Positions 34,903 through 46,570 are shown, counted from the stretch's first letter. The stretch is DNA of 64,000 nucleotides from Gordius sp. MW1 (GCA_964036665.1 OZ038532.1:9806037-9870036), one strand, 5' to 3'. Notes: a model not told the origin generated them from the letters alone. A program made the numbers and translations.

Positions 34903-37713
34903 ATGGAGGCATTTTTGAAGAAAAATGTTAAGGATACGAACAATGATCTTCCCTTAAATCAGAAATTTAAAAATAAGCAAATTAAAAAGTCTATCCCTTG
35001 GGTGGAAAAATAGTAAATACATTTTTAATTTTTTTTTACTGTATTTAGTCGTCCCAAATCAGTTGCTGATATTTCATGCCAAGACGAAATTGTAGCCGTA
35101 TTAAAAAAATCAATTGAGAGATCAGACGTAAGTTAAATTTTTTTTAGAAATTTTACTATATGCCACCTATTTACATATAAGATTCTATTAAAACATAAGA
35201 TATTGTTTTCCTATGAATTAATTTGATTTCTATAGATATTGTATGAATTATTTATTAGTTACCAAGTCTTTTGTTTTATGGGCCACCAGGCACTGGAAAA
35301 ACATCAACCATAATTGCTGCTGCTAAAGATCTATTTGGTACAGATTTGTTTAAGGAGCGGGTCCTTGAATTAAATGCATCTGATGAACGTGGTATTAAAG
35401 TTATAAGAGAAAAAGTAAAAACATTTGCCCAACATGCTGCCTCGTCCCATATATTGCCGAAGTATTAATACTTATCTTATAATATAAAATTTTAAGTGGA
35501 AAAACTTGCCCTTCTTTCAAAATTATTATACTTGATGAAGCGGATTCTATGACCACATTTGCTCAAGTAAAATTAATTAAAGTTAAAATAATTTGTTTTT
35601 AGGCTGCATTGAAAAGAATAATGGAAAAAGAATGTAAAACTACCCGTTTTTGTATTATCTGCAATTATTTAAGCAGGTTTTTTAAAAGTCACTTTTTAAA
35701 ATACGTGCTTTTTTATTATTAAAATTTTAGGATTATTGAGCCAATTACATCAAGATGTGCAAAGTTTAGGTTCAAACCTTTAGCCAGTGATTCCTTAATA
35801 TTGAAGCTCAAAAATATATGTAGCCAAGAAGGTGTGAACTCAGAGAATGATGGAGTAAATTTTAAAATATTTATTGTTAAGAGAATATTAAATTGTCAAG
35901 CATTTTTTTGAATAACCTATTTAAGCAAATTTTTTAGTTATGAAACTTAATTATTTAGCAAATTAATATAATAAGTTATTACATAATATATGTCAAGACT
36001 AAAAATATTATTGGATTTGACCTTTATCATAAAAGTTTTATTGTATAAACCCCTATCAGGTTTAAATCATCTGGTTTCAGAGTTGTAATTTTCCCTCATT
36101 TTAACATTGTAAAATCTTTTAAAGTTAAGATTTCAAACTAACTAACCCAAAAAGGAATACTTAAATTTCATATAAATCTATTTGCTTTCTATCAGATTTA
36201 CTTGACCCAAACTCTATTAAAGGTGGTTTTTAAGCATAGGGTGAGTAACAAAAATTGAATATTAGATAATTAACTTGCCTAAGGTTAGTTTTATAAATAA
36301 CTTGAATCAACCATTTTTTGCTTATTAACACCTTTTTAATTATACACTTTTAATCTGAATTTGATCTAAAATAATGACGGTATGCAGAAAAAGTAAATGA
36401 ATTAAGTGTGAAATGGCAAGCAAAGCAAATACCAGACATAGTGTTTAATAATGGCTGGGTTTTGCTGGGTAGACCTTTGATTTAACAGATAAACAGTCGA
36501 CTATGGTCTGTTTTTCATATCTCTACTGAGCCTGGAGGTCGAAAAAAAGCAGACCAAAAACCTATGGTCTATTTAAGTTTAGTCGACCAAACAAAACCCA
36601 TCCGTTTTTACAACACTACTGGCAGACATTGTTGTTAATTCCGAATTTGATGTAGGTACTCGATTTTATAGTGGAAGTTAGTGAAGGAGACATGAGAAAA
36701 GCCATCACTTACCTTCAGAGTGCCTACTTGTTCAAAGGTCTCAATGGTCAGTTAACCACGAGTGATATTTGCGAGATTGCTGGGGTATTTTTGTTTCATA
36801 CATTTGTTTTTTTTCTCAATATTTAAATGGAATAACAACCTTAAAGCGTCTCTTTTAACAAATAAAAACATTTTAAATCCGAAGTGTATTTCATCCCTAT
36901 TTTTTGCCTTGTAAAATTGTTTAGAATTGATTGAACAAATATAAATTAAGCTGGGGCTATAATGTTTGCTCTTTTTTATTTAGGTAATTCCAAATGAATG
37001 GCTTACCAAAATCATACTGTTTTATCAAAATGGCAAAGTGGATGACTTGACATCAATATCCCAGGTAAAGCCCAATGTTAATATTGATGCATAAACTATT
37101 TTGGTTAATTCTGAATCTTATAAACTTGTAATATCATTAATAATATTTTATACAATGACTAAGCAATGATAAATTTAATTTTGCATTGTTTTATAAATGA
37201 TGTAATAATAGATTTTAAAATTTGAGGGGGAGAGGTTTATATAAATTTATTTACCTTAAGCATTATAGTATTCCTAATTTATTAAAAACACCAAACAGGG
37301 GGGGGGGGTCACTTTTGGATCAATCTGTAGCAACAGTCTCATGTATCCACTCTGTAAGATACCCTGTCCTTAACACTTGATAAACTTTCTACCTGTAAAT
37401 TTTAGTTTTTAACCTAATATTTTCTTGTGCAACTCATATGAACATTTTTTTATATGCTATTATAGTTTTATCATTTATGTTGTTTGTGATATTGATATAG
37501 GATTTTATGCTAACTGGTTGGTCAGTTGTCCAACTAGTTTGCCAACTGTGCCCGCACCTAATCCATAAAGTAGATGAGTCTGTTATGTCTGATGTACAGA
37601 AAGCTAAAGTGCTGGAAAAATTGGCCTACACTGAGTACTGCCTACAAGATGGCGCAGATGAAGAACTCCAACTTATGAATTTATTAGCCTACATAATTGA
37701 TATTAGGGATTGA
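34903..37713 (+). CDS. RFC4: Replication factor C subunit 4 (clamp loader ATPase), nine exons
   Basis: Exons 34903-35012, 35049-35127, 35259-35461, 35497-35566, 35603-35676, 35731-35854, 36656-36784, 36984-37064 and 37501-37713 join, all at GT...AG borders, into one 360-residue frame, near the 363 of human RFC4. Landmarks: an IPWVEKYRPK start (31-40), Walker A GPPGTGKT (71-78), LNASDERG, Walker B LDEAD (143-147), sensor-1 region CNYLSR, the arginine-finger SRC box (186-188), VSEGDMRKA, and a helical C-terminal collar ending ...IIDIRD. Family knowledge: RFC4 is one of the small subunits of the nuclear RFC complex that opens and loads PCNA at primer ends, and it is shared by alternative loaders. 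Introns 1, 3 and 4 are only 36, 35 and 36 bp; intron 6 is 801 bp and contains a MITE. All catalytic motifs appear intact, so the gene is probably functional. Confidence 0.95.
36439..36618. mobile_element. MITE in RFC4 intron 6, same termini as the palindromic element
   Basis: Ends TAGTGTTTAATAATGG and CCGTTTTTACAACACTA; inner parts GGGTTTTGCTGGGTAGACC and GGTCGACCAAACAAAACCC (right, in part) are inverted. ACCAGACA before and GGCAGACA shortly after suggest a worn 8-bp duplication. It ends 37 bp before exon 7, close to the branch-point region. Confidence 0.75.
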
Positions 37714-37746
37714 TTGTTGTTTAAAATTTAAACATTGTAAATAGTT

Positions 37747-37752
37747 AATAAA
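37747..37752 (+). terminator. AATAAA polyadenylation signal of RFC4
   Basis: First AATAAA after the stop codon, 34 bp downstream. Confidence 0.65.
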
Positions 37753-38448
37753 TTTATTCTAATATAATTAGTGATTAATTACTAATGATATTTAAATATG
37801 GAGTTGTTAAATAGTTCTATGTGATGTTAGTATAGCAGACGTTGCGAATTTTAATTTTACATATCGTTGAAAGCAGTTAATGTCACTACCAAATAAGCCT
37901 AAACAATGACTTTAACACGCTACTTGGTTTGGACGTTTCAATAAGCATTCTTTAAAATAATAAAAGATATAAAAGGTTGTTATTTCTGCAAAATATATTT
38001 TCCATACACATTTATCGATAGAAACCCTAATTTAAAGTTTAATGGGAATGTAAAATTTGATTACAGAATGATAAATTAATTGTCTAAATCAATCCCGTTG
38101 TTTCCCATTGTTAATGGAGTCTAAATGTCTATTCAATTCGGCAATAAAGTGATAAAATATTTAATTCTGCCACATAATATATTATGATTGTCTAATATAG
38201 ACGCAAAAGTAAGCTATATCATTACCTTTAAAATTATCTCTACGTGCGATATTTAAAAAATAAATTGGCACTGACGAACTCGGTCCGTGGGCTACCCGAT
38301 CCGCTAGTGGCCTCAGGGTTTTATACTAAAAGGTATAACGGATTCGAGCGGGTAAAACAATTTCAAATAGGGACTCGTCAAATTTTTTAACGGTTTTGGT
38401 ATCATAATCAATTCTGAATATACAAAAAAATAGACTTTGATTTATTTT
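37753..38448. other. Intergenic, no feature recognised
   Basis: A small GC-richer patch at 38270-38350 ('ctcggtccgtgggctacccgatccgc' in part) has no frame or family I recognise. Confidence 0.4.
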
Positions 38449-38563
38449 ATTGGAAAAAATTTTCCATACAAAAACCCTAAAAATTTAAATGATTATTTTC
38501 CCCTCCCCTAATTGAATTTAAACAACTTCCCCCCCCCCAATCCAAAACCTGGCTACGCCCATG
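38449..38563 (+). mobile_element. G-run MITE, 5'-truncated
   Basis: Has the long-AT subfamily core 'acaaaaaccctaaaaattt', poly-C tracts and the right end CCTGGCTACGCCCATG; no left terminus. Confidence 0.7.
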
Positions 38564-38744
38564 AATCTTGATGACTATTTTTTTTACAATCAGACAAATT
38601 ATGTTGACGACAAAAAATATAGAATATAACATGTTTAAGCTAAAAAAAAGATGTCATTGATTTGAGTATAAAAATTGCATTATTTTATTATATGATGCTA
38701 TTAAGACGCATTCTTATCTCTCATTCGTTTCCTTCTGTCGTTAT

Positions 38745-38871
38745 CATGTGCGTAGCCAGAGGGTGGCAGGTAAGGGCGGCTGCCCCCCTTTAAACCCAAA
38801 AATGTTTAAAAATTTAATATAATTATGGCCTATAATTATTGCCCCCTCTTTTAATCCTGGATATGCCCATG
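38745..38871 (+). mobile_element. G-run MITE, GGGGCGG subfamily
   Basis: CATGTGCGTAGCC ... CCTGGATATGCCCATG, flanks GTCGTTAT and GTCGCTAC (6 of 8). Confidence 0.78.
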
Positions 38872-39657
38872 GTCGCTACATTGGTTTTAACAATTGGCTT
38901 TATTTTAATTCTATTCTACATCACATAACAGAGTAGCATATCTATTTCAAAATTAACTTTAAATATTAATGAGATTACGGAAAAAATAGGTTATAATGTT
39001 ATAAATGAGAGGTTAAACAAATTGCAACTTTTGCAAGAATTTTACGTTTTAAATTTTATGGAAGGTACGATTAATGTAAAACCCTTAGATTATCTAACGC
39101 CTCAATTGCTAGGAGCACTATTGGCGGGGCCGATCTTAATAGGAGAGCGAGCCTGAACTGCATGGTAAAGCAAATGGACGGGCCAGGCTTTAAAATTTTT
39201 AAAAACGGGTACGGGTGAGCCTGAAACTACGAACGGGCTTAGGCGGTATTTAAGTTTCTAAAAGTACGGGCCGTTTTTAAGCTTGTTAGTCATATTATTT
39301 GCACCTTAGCGACAAAGGGGTAAAGATCAAAGGTCAGTTTGAATGTTCCTTTAATGATACCGCCCAGATTATAAATTTATTTATGATGGATGATAAAGAA
39401 CTCACAATTTTCATATTTCAACGATGAGACATCCGTCATACCTTTAATTTTTCACATTTACATAATCTCAGCTAGGGCACATCCAAATCAACGCTTTTAC
39501 GAAAGTAGGGCTACAATTTAAAAAATCATTATTTTTCCCACCCTAATAATCATTACCTAACTTGTTATGTCCCCCTCGCTATCCAAATTGTTAAACCCAC
39601 GCATGTCTAGAAACAAGGTTGATATCAAAATAAACCATACATAAATGGACAAGTATA
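38872..39657. other. Intergenic with hAT-like fragment
   Basis: 39166-39285 holds 'gacgggccaggctttaaaat', 'aaaacgggtacgggtgagcc' and 'aacgggcttaggcgg', a right-end fragment of the TAGAGATCTGCACGGGC family. No gene. Confidence 0.5.
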
Positions 39658-39665
39658 ATCGTGCT

Positions 39666-39835
39666 CATGGGCGTAGCCAAGGGGGCAGGGGCCCCCCTCC
39701 CTAAATGCCAAAGAAAATTTCAATACAAAAACCCTTTAAAATTAAAAAAAAAATTATGTTTTGCCCCTCCCCCCCCCCTAATTGAACTTAAACAACTTTC
39801 GCACTCCCTCAATCCAAAACCTGGCTACGCCCATG
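39666..39835 (+). mobile_element. G-run MITE, long-AT subfamily, 170 bp
   Basis: CATGGGCGTAGCC ... CTGGCTACGCCCATG with flanks ATCGTGCT (39658-39665) and TTCGTGCT (39836-39843), 7 of 8. Confidence 0.9.
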
Positions 39836-39908
39836 TTCGTGCTTATTATGATTTTTGTTTTGTGATGCTAGATCCGATTAGTTAATTTAAAGGTGGGTAA
39901 TATGTGGT

Positions 39909-40083
39909 CATGCCGTAGCCAAGGGGGGGGGGGCGGCAGGGAGGGGCGGCTGCCCCCCTCTAAATCCAAAATTTTGTTGAAATTTATGAACTAAAATTTC
40001 AAAAAAGCTTATTTTGCCCATCCCTAAATCATTATTGCCCCTCCCTAAACCATTTTCTATATTTATTATATATGCTCCCATAT
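39909..40083 (+). mobile_element. G-run MITE, GGGGCGG subfamily, right end worn
   Basis: CATGCCGTAGCCAAGG followed by a run of G, GGCAGGGAGGGGCGGCTGCC, core 'tttgcccatccctaaatca'; the right terminus is replaced or decayed near 40060-40083. Confidence 0.75.
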
Positions 40084-40473
40084 AGGCATGCACGGTGTGT
40101 TTCCTAAATTTTATATGGCGACACAAATGCATCGCCTAGCTAAGATTTAAACCAGATGGAGCTAAAAAATTTGTATTTATGAAAGTTTTGACCATAATTG
40201 TTATTAATTTATAAACTGTTTTTTTCTATTTAAAAGGACATCACACCCTTCTCCTGCCTTAATTGTGCTTCGGCGATGCAAGAATGGGGACTTGGTTGAG
40301 GCAGCACAGAAAAAGGAGCTAAAACTCGTCACGATCATCACATTTCGTTACTCTCGTCACGAAAACCATATGAAAAACCATATGAAAATTGATATGGTGA
40401 AAGTGAATCTGGGCATCAGACTTATAAAATGGTGAAATTATAATATGTAATTATACTTAATAAAAGGATACTA

Positions 40474-40953
40474 TAATTATTAATTAAAACAAAATAAGGT
40501 GTATCAAAATGTATAATACTATTTTATAAATAAATACATATTATCAAATAAATCACTAAATCAATTTTATTATAGATTCTAAATAAATCATGTATACAAT
40601 ATTTATTAAAATTCAGTGTACAATATGTATTATATATAATTAGAGAGTAATATGTAAATGAACATTTTGTTCTTCGTATTTCATGTAAGAACTCATGTGT
40701 TTCAAATATGTTGTAATTATTAATTAAAACAAAATAAGGTATATCAAAATGTATAATACTATTTTATAAATAAATACATATTATCAAATAAATCACTAAA
40801 TCAATTTTATTATAGATTCTAAATAAATCATGTATACAATATTTATTAAAATTCAGTGTACAATATGTATTATATATAATTAGAGAGTAATATGTAAATG
40901 AACATTTTGTTCTCCGTATTTGATGTAAGAACTCATGTGTTTCAAATATGTTG
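40474..40953. repeat. 240-bp tandem duplication inside the MULE
   Basis: 40474-40713 and 40714-40953 are almost identical (differences such as ggtgtatc/ggtatatc and ttcgtatttcatg/tccgtatttgatg). The second copy includes the last codons of the transposase frame. Confidence 0.93.
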
Positions 40954-41709
40954 ATGCATCTATTTCATGATTTCTGTAATGATCTTGCAAATTTTTGATG
41001 CAAGTTTCCTTTTGTATTTCTATCTTCGATTTAAGATTGATCATTTTCCCTTGATTTATCTTTTTGATGTTTGAGTCACTTTCTCGTTGTATTGCTTTAA
41101 TGTGATCTATGAACTCGTAGATGTTAGGGTGGGATTGTTTTATCATGTGTTTTAATTTGTTGTGGAATCCTTCTATATGATTATTGGTTCTTGGCAGACA
41201 ATTCTCTTCATATCTTCTTCACATTTTGTATTTAAATTGGGCATCTTCTCCTACCCATGATTAAATTATAACATTTAGTAAAAATAAATACTCTGCTGCT
41301 CGTTGGGGTTTGCTTGATCTATAGATGTAATATCACTACAATCATTTTTTGAGCTGGAACCTGGATGATTAATAAGATCTTTTGATTTACAAAGGTTACT
41401 TGAGGAAGGCAATGCTGAAGATACATCACAAGTATGCTCTTTAGTTATATCAAAATTCTCTTGTTGAAGAATCCCTTTCCCATTACATTTAGTTTTTCGA
41501 CACCTATAATATATTTGTTGGTTTTTTCCTATCTTTGCTTTGGTATAGGAGTATCGGCCATAAGTCAACGCCTGACCATTTCTTGCTGACTTCGTAAATT
41601 CTAAAAAATATGTACAGCTTATATAATTACATTTACTTGATTTATCTTTCGCTAGAAAATTTCTAAATTCTTGCACAAATGCCATGTAACAATATGCAAA
41701 CGATAACAT
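40880..41709 (-). pseudogene. MULE transposase remnant: FLYWCH zinc finger plus C-terminal part
   Basis: The upstream part (41709-41275) has a FLYWCH-type finger: FTKSARNGQALTYGRYSY, then YYRCRKTKCNGKG and ...TKEHTCD, giving the C-x4-C...H-x-C spacing of the family. After a stop and a change of frame comes GEDAQFKYKM, an in-frame TGA where family members have Trp, RRYEENCLPRTNNHIEGFHN and then the frame 41146-40880 (MIKQSHPNIYEFIDHIKAIQ). That second block matches the segment just after the catalytic core in FLYWCH-MULE transposases. The DDE core itself is missing. It is bounded by MULE termini, so it is transposon-derived rather than a host FLYWCH gene. Confidence 0.85.
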
Positions 41710-42837
41710 AGACTAAGTCTATGAACGATAAGCTAGGTAATCGATAAAATACGAACCTAATTTTATGCTGCTTTTTTGTGACGATTGTGCTGCCTCAACC
41801 ATGATCCGCAAGAATGTATTTAACACCAAAATAGGGTGTTTATTGATATATACGAATTGTACTTATTCTAAAAACTAGTAATCCACAATGAAAAAGAACA
41901 TTGCTTTTCGGGATTATACAAATTTCCCTTAATTGGATGGTGGAAATTAGTAAGTTTAGACGAACTTACTGGAAAAACAGGAGATCAATTTAACATTAAT
42001 TTCAAACCAACGCTATATTTTTAATTTTTAGCAAAACAAAAATTCCCAGATATCTAATCATTTTAAATTTATCACTAAGGTATTTAAAAAGGATGTTATT
42101 TAAATGCTCAGTAAAAAAATCAAAAATGCTCAGTAAAATATGCTCAGTAATTTATTAATGTGCTCAGTAAAAAATTCAAAAATGTTCAGTAAATAATCTT
42201 AATATCTCAGTTATAAATCCAAAATGCTCAGTAAATAATCTTAATATTGCTCAGTTATAAATCCAAAATGCTCAGTAAATAATCTTAATATTGCTCAATT
42301 ATAAATCCAAAATGCTCAGTATTTTTAAAAAAATGCTCAGTAATTTTAATAAATAACACTCAATCTTAATCTGTTTAGCACTAATATTTTGTAAATATAA
42401 AGTTAAATTGAGTGTGTGGAAATTGAAATAGTTTATTTTGATTGTTAAATTTTTAAAGGTTATAAGGTATCTTAGTGTCTTGAATTTTTTCCCTTTAAGT
42501 CCTCCCTTCTCTCAATTCAAACAAATAAATAAATGGCAAGTTAAAAAAGCTATAAAAAGTAATGACCTATAATTCCAATTCTAAATGCTCTGCCTTCCCC
42601 TTCTTAAATTTTACATGTTTATAATGAATTTTTTTGCAAATTTTGTTGAGATTTATCAATCAAAGGGAAAATATAAATTTTTTATTTAAATATAATCACA
42701 AATATTTACAAATACAGATTAATAATAATAATTAACAATTTAAATGAAAAATAGACAAATTTTGCTGGAGGCAACTTTCATTTGAAAAACCTAAAATTTG
42801 TTATATAATCAATGTTAAATAATCTAAACTTACCATT

Positions 42838-43013
42838 ATTCAACAATAAAGGCTGATTTAGCCTTTAAGGGTCTGCCTCGTTTTTTTTGCCCTATAGGCA
42901 CACTTTTGGCTTCTTTAGGTGGTTGGCAAAAATTAAGTTTAATTGATAACCCAACGACATGTTTGCAAATATATTGTTTACAAAACGATGGACAATTGCA
43001 CTTGGAGGAGGTA
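42838..43013 (-). pseudogene. MULE transposase C terminus: SWIM zinc finger and AT-hook
   Basis: On the minus strand one frame reads KCNCPSFCKQYICKHVVGLS, a SWIM finger (C-x-C ... C-x-H), followed by KEAKSVPIGQKKRGRPLKAK, where RGRP is an AT-hook core, and a TAA stop. This order is typical of the C terminus of animal MULE transposases. The N-terminal and catalytic parts are absent within the element. Confidence 0.88.
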
Positions 43014-43072
43014 GTTTAGGAAATAAAATTGATTTTAATTAACATATAAACAAAAATAAACCATTTTTCAGG

Positions 43073-43148
43073 CGAGCACTTTGATTCCATGGGAAACACG
43101 CAAGATTCTCACTTGGATATCTTGGGTTCGAATCTCGCTCTAGGATTT
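43073..43148 (+). other. tRNA-like stub with B box
   Basis: GGGTTCGAATCTCGC at 43122-43136 matches a pol III B box. The surrounding 75 bases do not fold into a convincing tRNA (acceptor stem and T stem do not pair), so it may be a SINE or tRNA relic. Confidence 0.35.
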
Positions 43149-43391
43149 TATTTTAAAAACTAATTCTTAGTTACTTTGCATAAATAAAAAAATTACTAAG
43201 CAAGATTTGAATAAAAAACTGAACAAATGAATATTATACTGAACAAATAATTAAATTACTGAACATTAAATTATTTACTGAGCATTTAATTATTCTACTG
43301 AGCATTTGTTTATTCTACTGAGCATTTGAATATTCTACTGAGCAAAATATGAATTAATTACTGAGCACAATAATTTGTTCTCATTTAAAAA

Positions 43392-45311
43392 GGGGTCACG
43401 TTGACCCCAAAATGAAATTATTTGCCTCTTAAGGGATGGGTAAGCTTAAAGATCGATTCCAATTCAATATAAAAAAGCGTGAGGGCTTTTAGGTCGGTGG
43501 CTTTTCACATGTCAACGCTCCTCCTCAAATTAAATTTCCTTTAAAATGGGTTTACCCTATATCATCAAATACCATGGGTCCTCTTAACACTAATCTCATC
43601 AAAATCCTGTTTATCGAGGCCACGTTTATAGTCACAAATATATACACTTTATTTACCCTTTTCAGAGCAAAATATAATGATATTTACTCGTACAAAAAAC
43701 TTATTTAAAGTTTTGGTGTAAATTTGCGATATATAAATTGAATTTTACTTGCTAGCGATTTATATAAGAAAGATATTAAGTTGTAAATAATTTAGGTACA
43801 TATTGAATAAGGTAAATAGCTGAATATGAATAAGGACATGTTTCGCTGCCATTTAAATTGCCTTTATCTGTAGTTATTATAGTTTGTAAGGTCAATCACG
43901 AAAAATTTTATGCATTGATTGCTAATTAAAGTAGATGAATGTAAGGAAATGAATTAATAATTTTGTAATTTATTTATCTCACCTTCACAAAATATGTAAT
44001 TCTTTTTATAAAAATAATGAATGATTAAACATTTAAAAAAAATAGATGTTAAATATATTTGTAAAATTAATTGGTATTGATTTATTGTACTTGTACAGCA
44101 ATTCTTGAGATGACTCGAACCAACATTTGTGATTACATTTTATATTAATCTGAATTTTTAATAAATCAAGCATTTTGCGTTTGCCAGTTAGCAATTATAA
44201 ATTGTGTCATCGCTATAAGACGTTTATTTCTTTATTAAAATGTGTCATTTGATCAAATTAAATTTTGTCTTCCTTCAACACCTATCAAATTACAAGTCCC
44301 GTAGCAATGAGACTTTAATTAAATTTACCAAATCGAAATAAATTTAAAAAAATCATAAAATCCTATTAATACCGAGTTAAAAAAATAGATATATAGTTGG
44401 CTTATAAATGCCATAACTTTAAGGTTTCTTTAAAAATGATCATTTTATGGAGTAAATAAAAGTAACACAAAAATTTCAGCAAAACCAGAAAAATATGTTT
44501 TTAATTTTAATCAGCCTGCCTGCACTGAATATTTTCCAGCCATAATATTTTTTAACGCAAATTAAAACTAGCATTTAATTAAGCATGATGATACATAAAA
44601 CATTTTGTAAAATTCATAGCTTAATTAATAGATTATAGATATTATGACACAAAACCAAATGCGTAAGTAATATTTAGTATGCTCGGAACATCTGACTTTA
44701 CTTATTTTCCATCGTGTACGGCTCAAAGAATTAATTACGGTGCTGATTTCTTGAGACATATTAGTATTTTAGACCTTATTTATTAGTAATGATCTGGGAA
44801 TAAACTAAATTTTATAAGACTGGATAAGCCAGCATTCATAAGCTATTTCCGATAAATGCTTTTAACCTCTTTTGTAGGTGAATAAATGAAAGCTGCTGAT
44901 TGATTATAAAATGGCACGTGTACGATCAATCACACCGGTCATCGACTTAAGTTGTCCTTGTCAAAGTTTGTGCAGCGAATGTAGTATTATAACAAATTAC
45001 ATGGGTAGATCATGAATTAAGTCAACACTCTTGTGTAATTTCGATATGAATGCAAGTTTTGCAACGTCAAGCTTTGCAAATCGAAGTTTCTGGAACATTA
45101 AAATTATTAAAGATCCCTGAATAAATAAATCTAAATACTAGACTTAACTCATAAAACATAGCGTCTAAAAGTTCAAAATCATCAATAATTCCTAATATAG
45201 TTTTAAAATAAATTAATTAATTTAGTAATTTTCGAAGCTAGATTCTCAGGTGTTTAAATAAAATTATTAGTTTGAAATTGCAAAACAAATCAATGATTTA
45301 TAGGTTTAATT
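43392..45311. other. Long intergenic stretch, no feature recognised
   Basis: AT-rich and free of the abundant repeat families. No convincing exon; a patch near 44900-45080 is more complex and could be regulatory, but nothing specific is supported. Confidence 0.4.
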
Positions 45312-45390
45312 ACTCTTAATTGCTATGCAATTTAGGGGCTCGTTTTTGGTGGTCTCCGTCCGGCGTCCGCCCTGTCCTATCCAACCTGTA
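45312..45390 (+). mobile_element. SINE head fragment
   Basis: TTGCTATGCAATTTAGGGGC followed by TCGTTTTTGGTGGTCTCCGT, the 5' head of the SINE family, cut off before the B box. Confidence 0.65.
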
Positions 45391-46075
45391 ATTTTTAAAT
45401 AAATTGCTGTGGAAGACGGATTTTTAATGGCTGTGGATTATACTTCTGTAAAAGACTTTGCTTTTGCATATAGACTAGATAATGACCCCCGGTTGGCTTA
45501 AATTTTTTCGACCTCGCCCGAGGCCAAATTTTATTATTTTTTATGTGCCCGACCGATTACTTTTATATAAATTATTCCTTTTGGTAATTTGGCTAGGTTG
45601 TTGCCTTGCCTTATAACGGATAATTGCGAAACTGGCTAATTAATTCCCTGCAATATAATTTATTTTCTAATTCCAATGCAAATTTTATCCTATACAGGTT
45701 TTTACAAGTACCTGATCCAAAATTACAATCAAATATTCCGTTTTCTTCCCCAGCGCAGGAATGTGATAAAAATGGATGGAATATTACTCAAGACATGATA
45801 ATTTTATTTACATAATTTGATAAAACTTCTTTTACTCATAAATTATTCATACGAAAATCAATTTGATATCAAAAAAGAAAAGTTTTGCGGGTTTACGATC
45901 TTATAGACATTTTGTAAGAATTTTCAAGGTTGAGGAATAAATTAATAAGTATATAAAACTTTTATAAAAAATGTTCATGGCTTTTAATTGTATTTTATTT
46001 TAACTCCCTATATCGATATAGCGCTTGCCTCTTCACCAAACCATATATCCCTAAAGGACGTGCATTATTTCCTTA
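45391..46075. other. Intergenic; one weak possible exon
   Basis: A + frame at 45624-45815 (63 codons) includes a CAG border near 45698 and the stretch VPDPKLQSNIPFSSPAQECD, which reads more protein-like than its surroundings, but no partner exon or family is recognised. Confidence 0.3.
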
Positions 46076-46077
46076 TA

Positions 46078-46404
46078 CAGTCGAAACTTCTTAATCGCAA
46101 ATCGGATTATCGCGAAAAAATTTTAATCGCGAAGTTAAAGCCATTTTTTTTAAACGATAATATTAACAAAAACATAGCTTATTGACAAATCGCTTAATAG
46201 TACAATATAGGATATTCACAAACATTTTTGAATCCTTAAATCAACCGGATAATTATATAAAATATCTTTTTCTTATGAATTGAAAGAAATAAATATTTAA
46301 TATAAAGTACATATACTTTAATTTCCATCGTTTAATCGCGAAATATCTGTTAATCGCGAATTTTCTTTCAGGCCCAAGGCTTTGCAATTAAACGGTTTTG
46401 ACTG
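46078..46404. mobile_element. pogo/Tigger-like MITE, 327 bp
   Basis: CAGTCGAAACTTCTTAATCG at the left and CGGTTTTGACTG at the right, bounded by TA (46076-46077, 46405-46406). Repeated TTAATCGCGAA units lie near both ends (46130, 46325-46362). These termini are typical of pogo/Tigger elements. Confidence 0.85.
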
Positions 46405-46570
46405 TATTAGCTATAAAATTAAAAAATGTTGTGCTGAAACAGTTGTCTTATTTTAACGTTAAAGTTTTCCTCCCGTTTAAAAAAGTAGAGATATAAATTA
46501 TCAAACCGTGTTTTTTTAAATACAAAGCAAAAAAGTCCTTATTGTCAAACAAAGTAAACAAATTTTTATA

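Larger units (their letters stand above)
40287..41807 (-). mobile_element. Mutator-like element (MULE) with FLYWCH finger, 1521 bp
   Basis: Perfect 9-bp duplication GCAAGAATG (40278-40286, 41808-41816). Terminal repeats GGGACTTGGTTGAGGCAGCACA type; the right end reads TGTGCTGCCTCAACCATGATCC. A 9-bp TSD is diagnostic of Mutator elements. It carries a minus-strand transposase remnant lacking the catalytic core, so it is an internally deleted derivative. Confidence 0.93.
42091..43382 (-). mobile_element. Second MULE-like element with TGCTCAGTA subterminal repeats, 1292 bp
   Basis: Flanked by ATTTAAAAA at 42082-42090 and 43383-43391 (9 bp). The left end has about a dozen copies of TGCTCAGTA (42105-42350), and the right end has their complements TACTGAGCA or TACTGAACA (43215-43370), a dense terminal inverted array. 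The interior encodes a minus-strand SWIM finger of a MULE transposase. Its terminal repeats are unrelated to those of the MULE 280 bp upstream. Confidence 0.85.

Noticed and set aside
41275-41709. FLYWCH-domain frame as a host transcription factor gene
   Set aside because: It lies between Mutator termini with a 9-bp TSD and is followed by transposase sequence with an in-frame stop.
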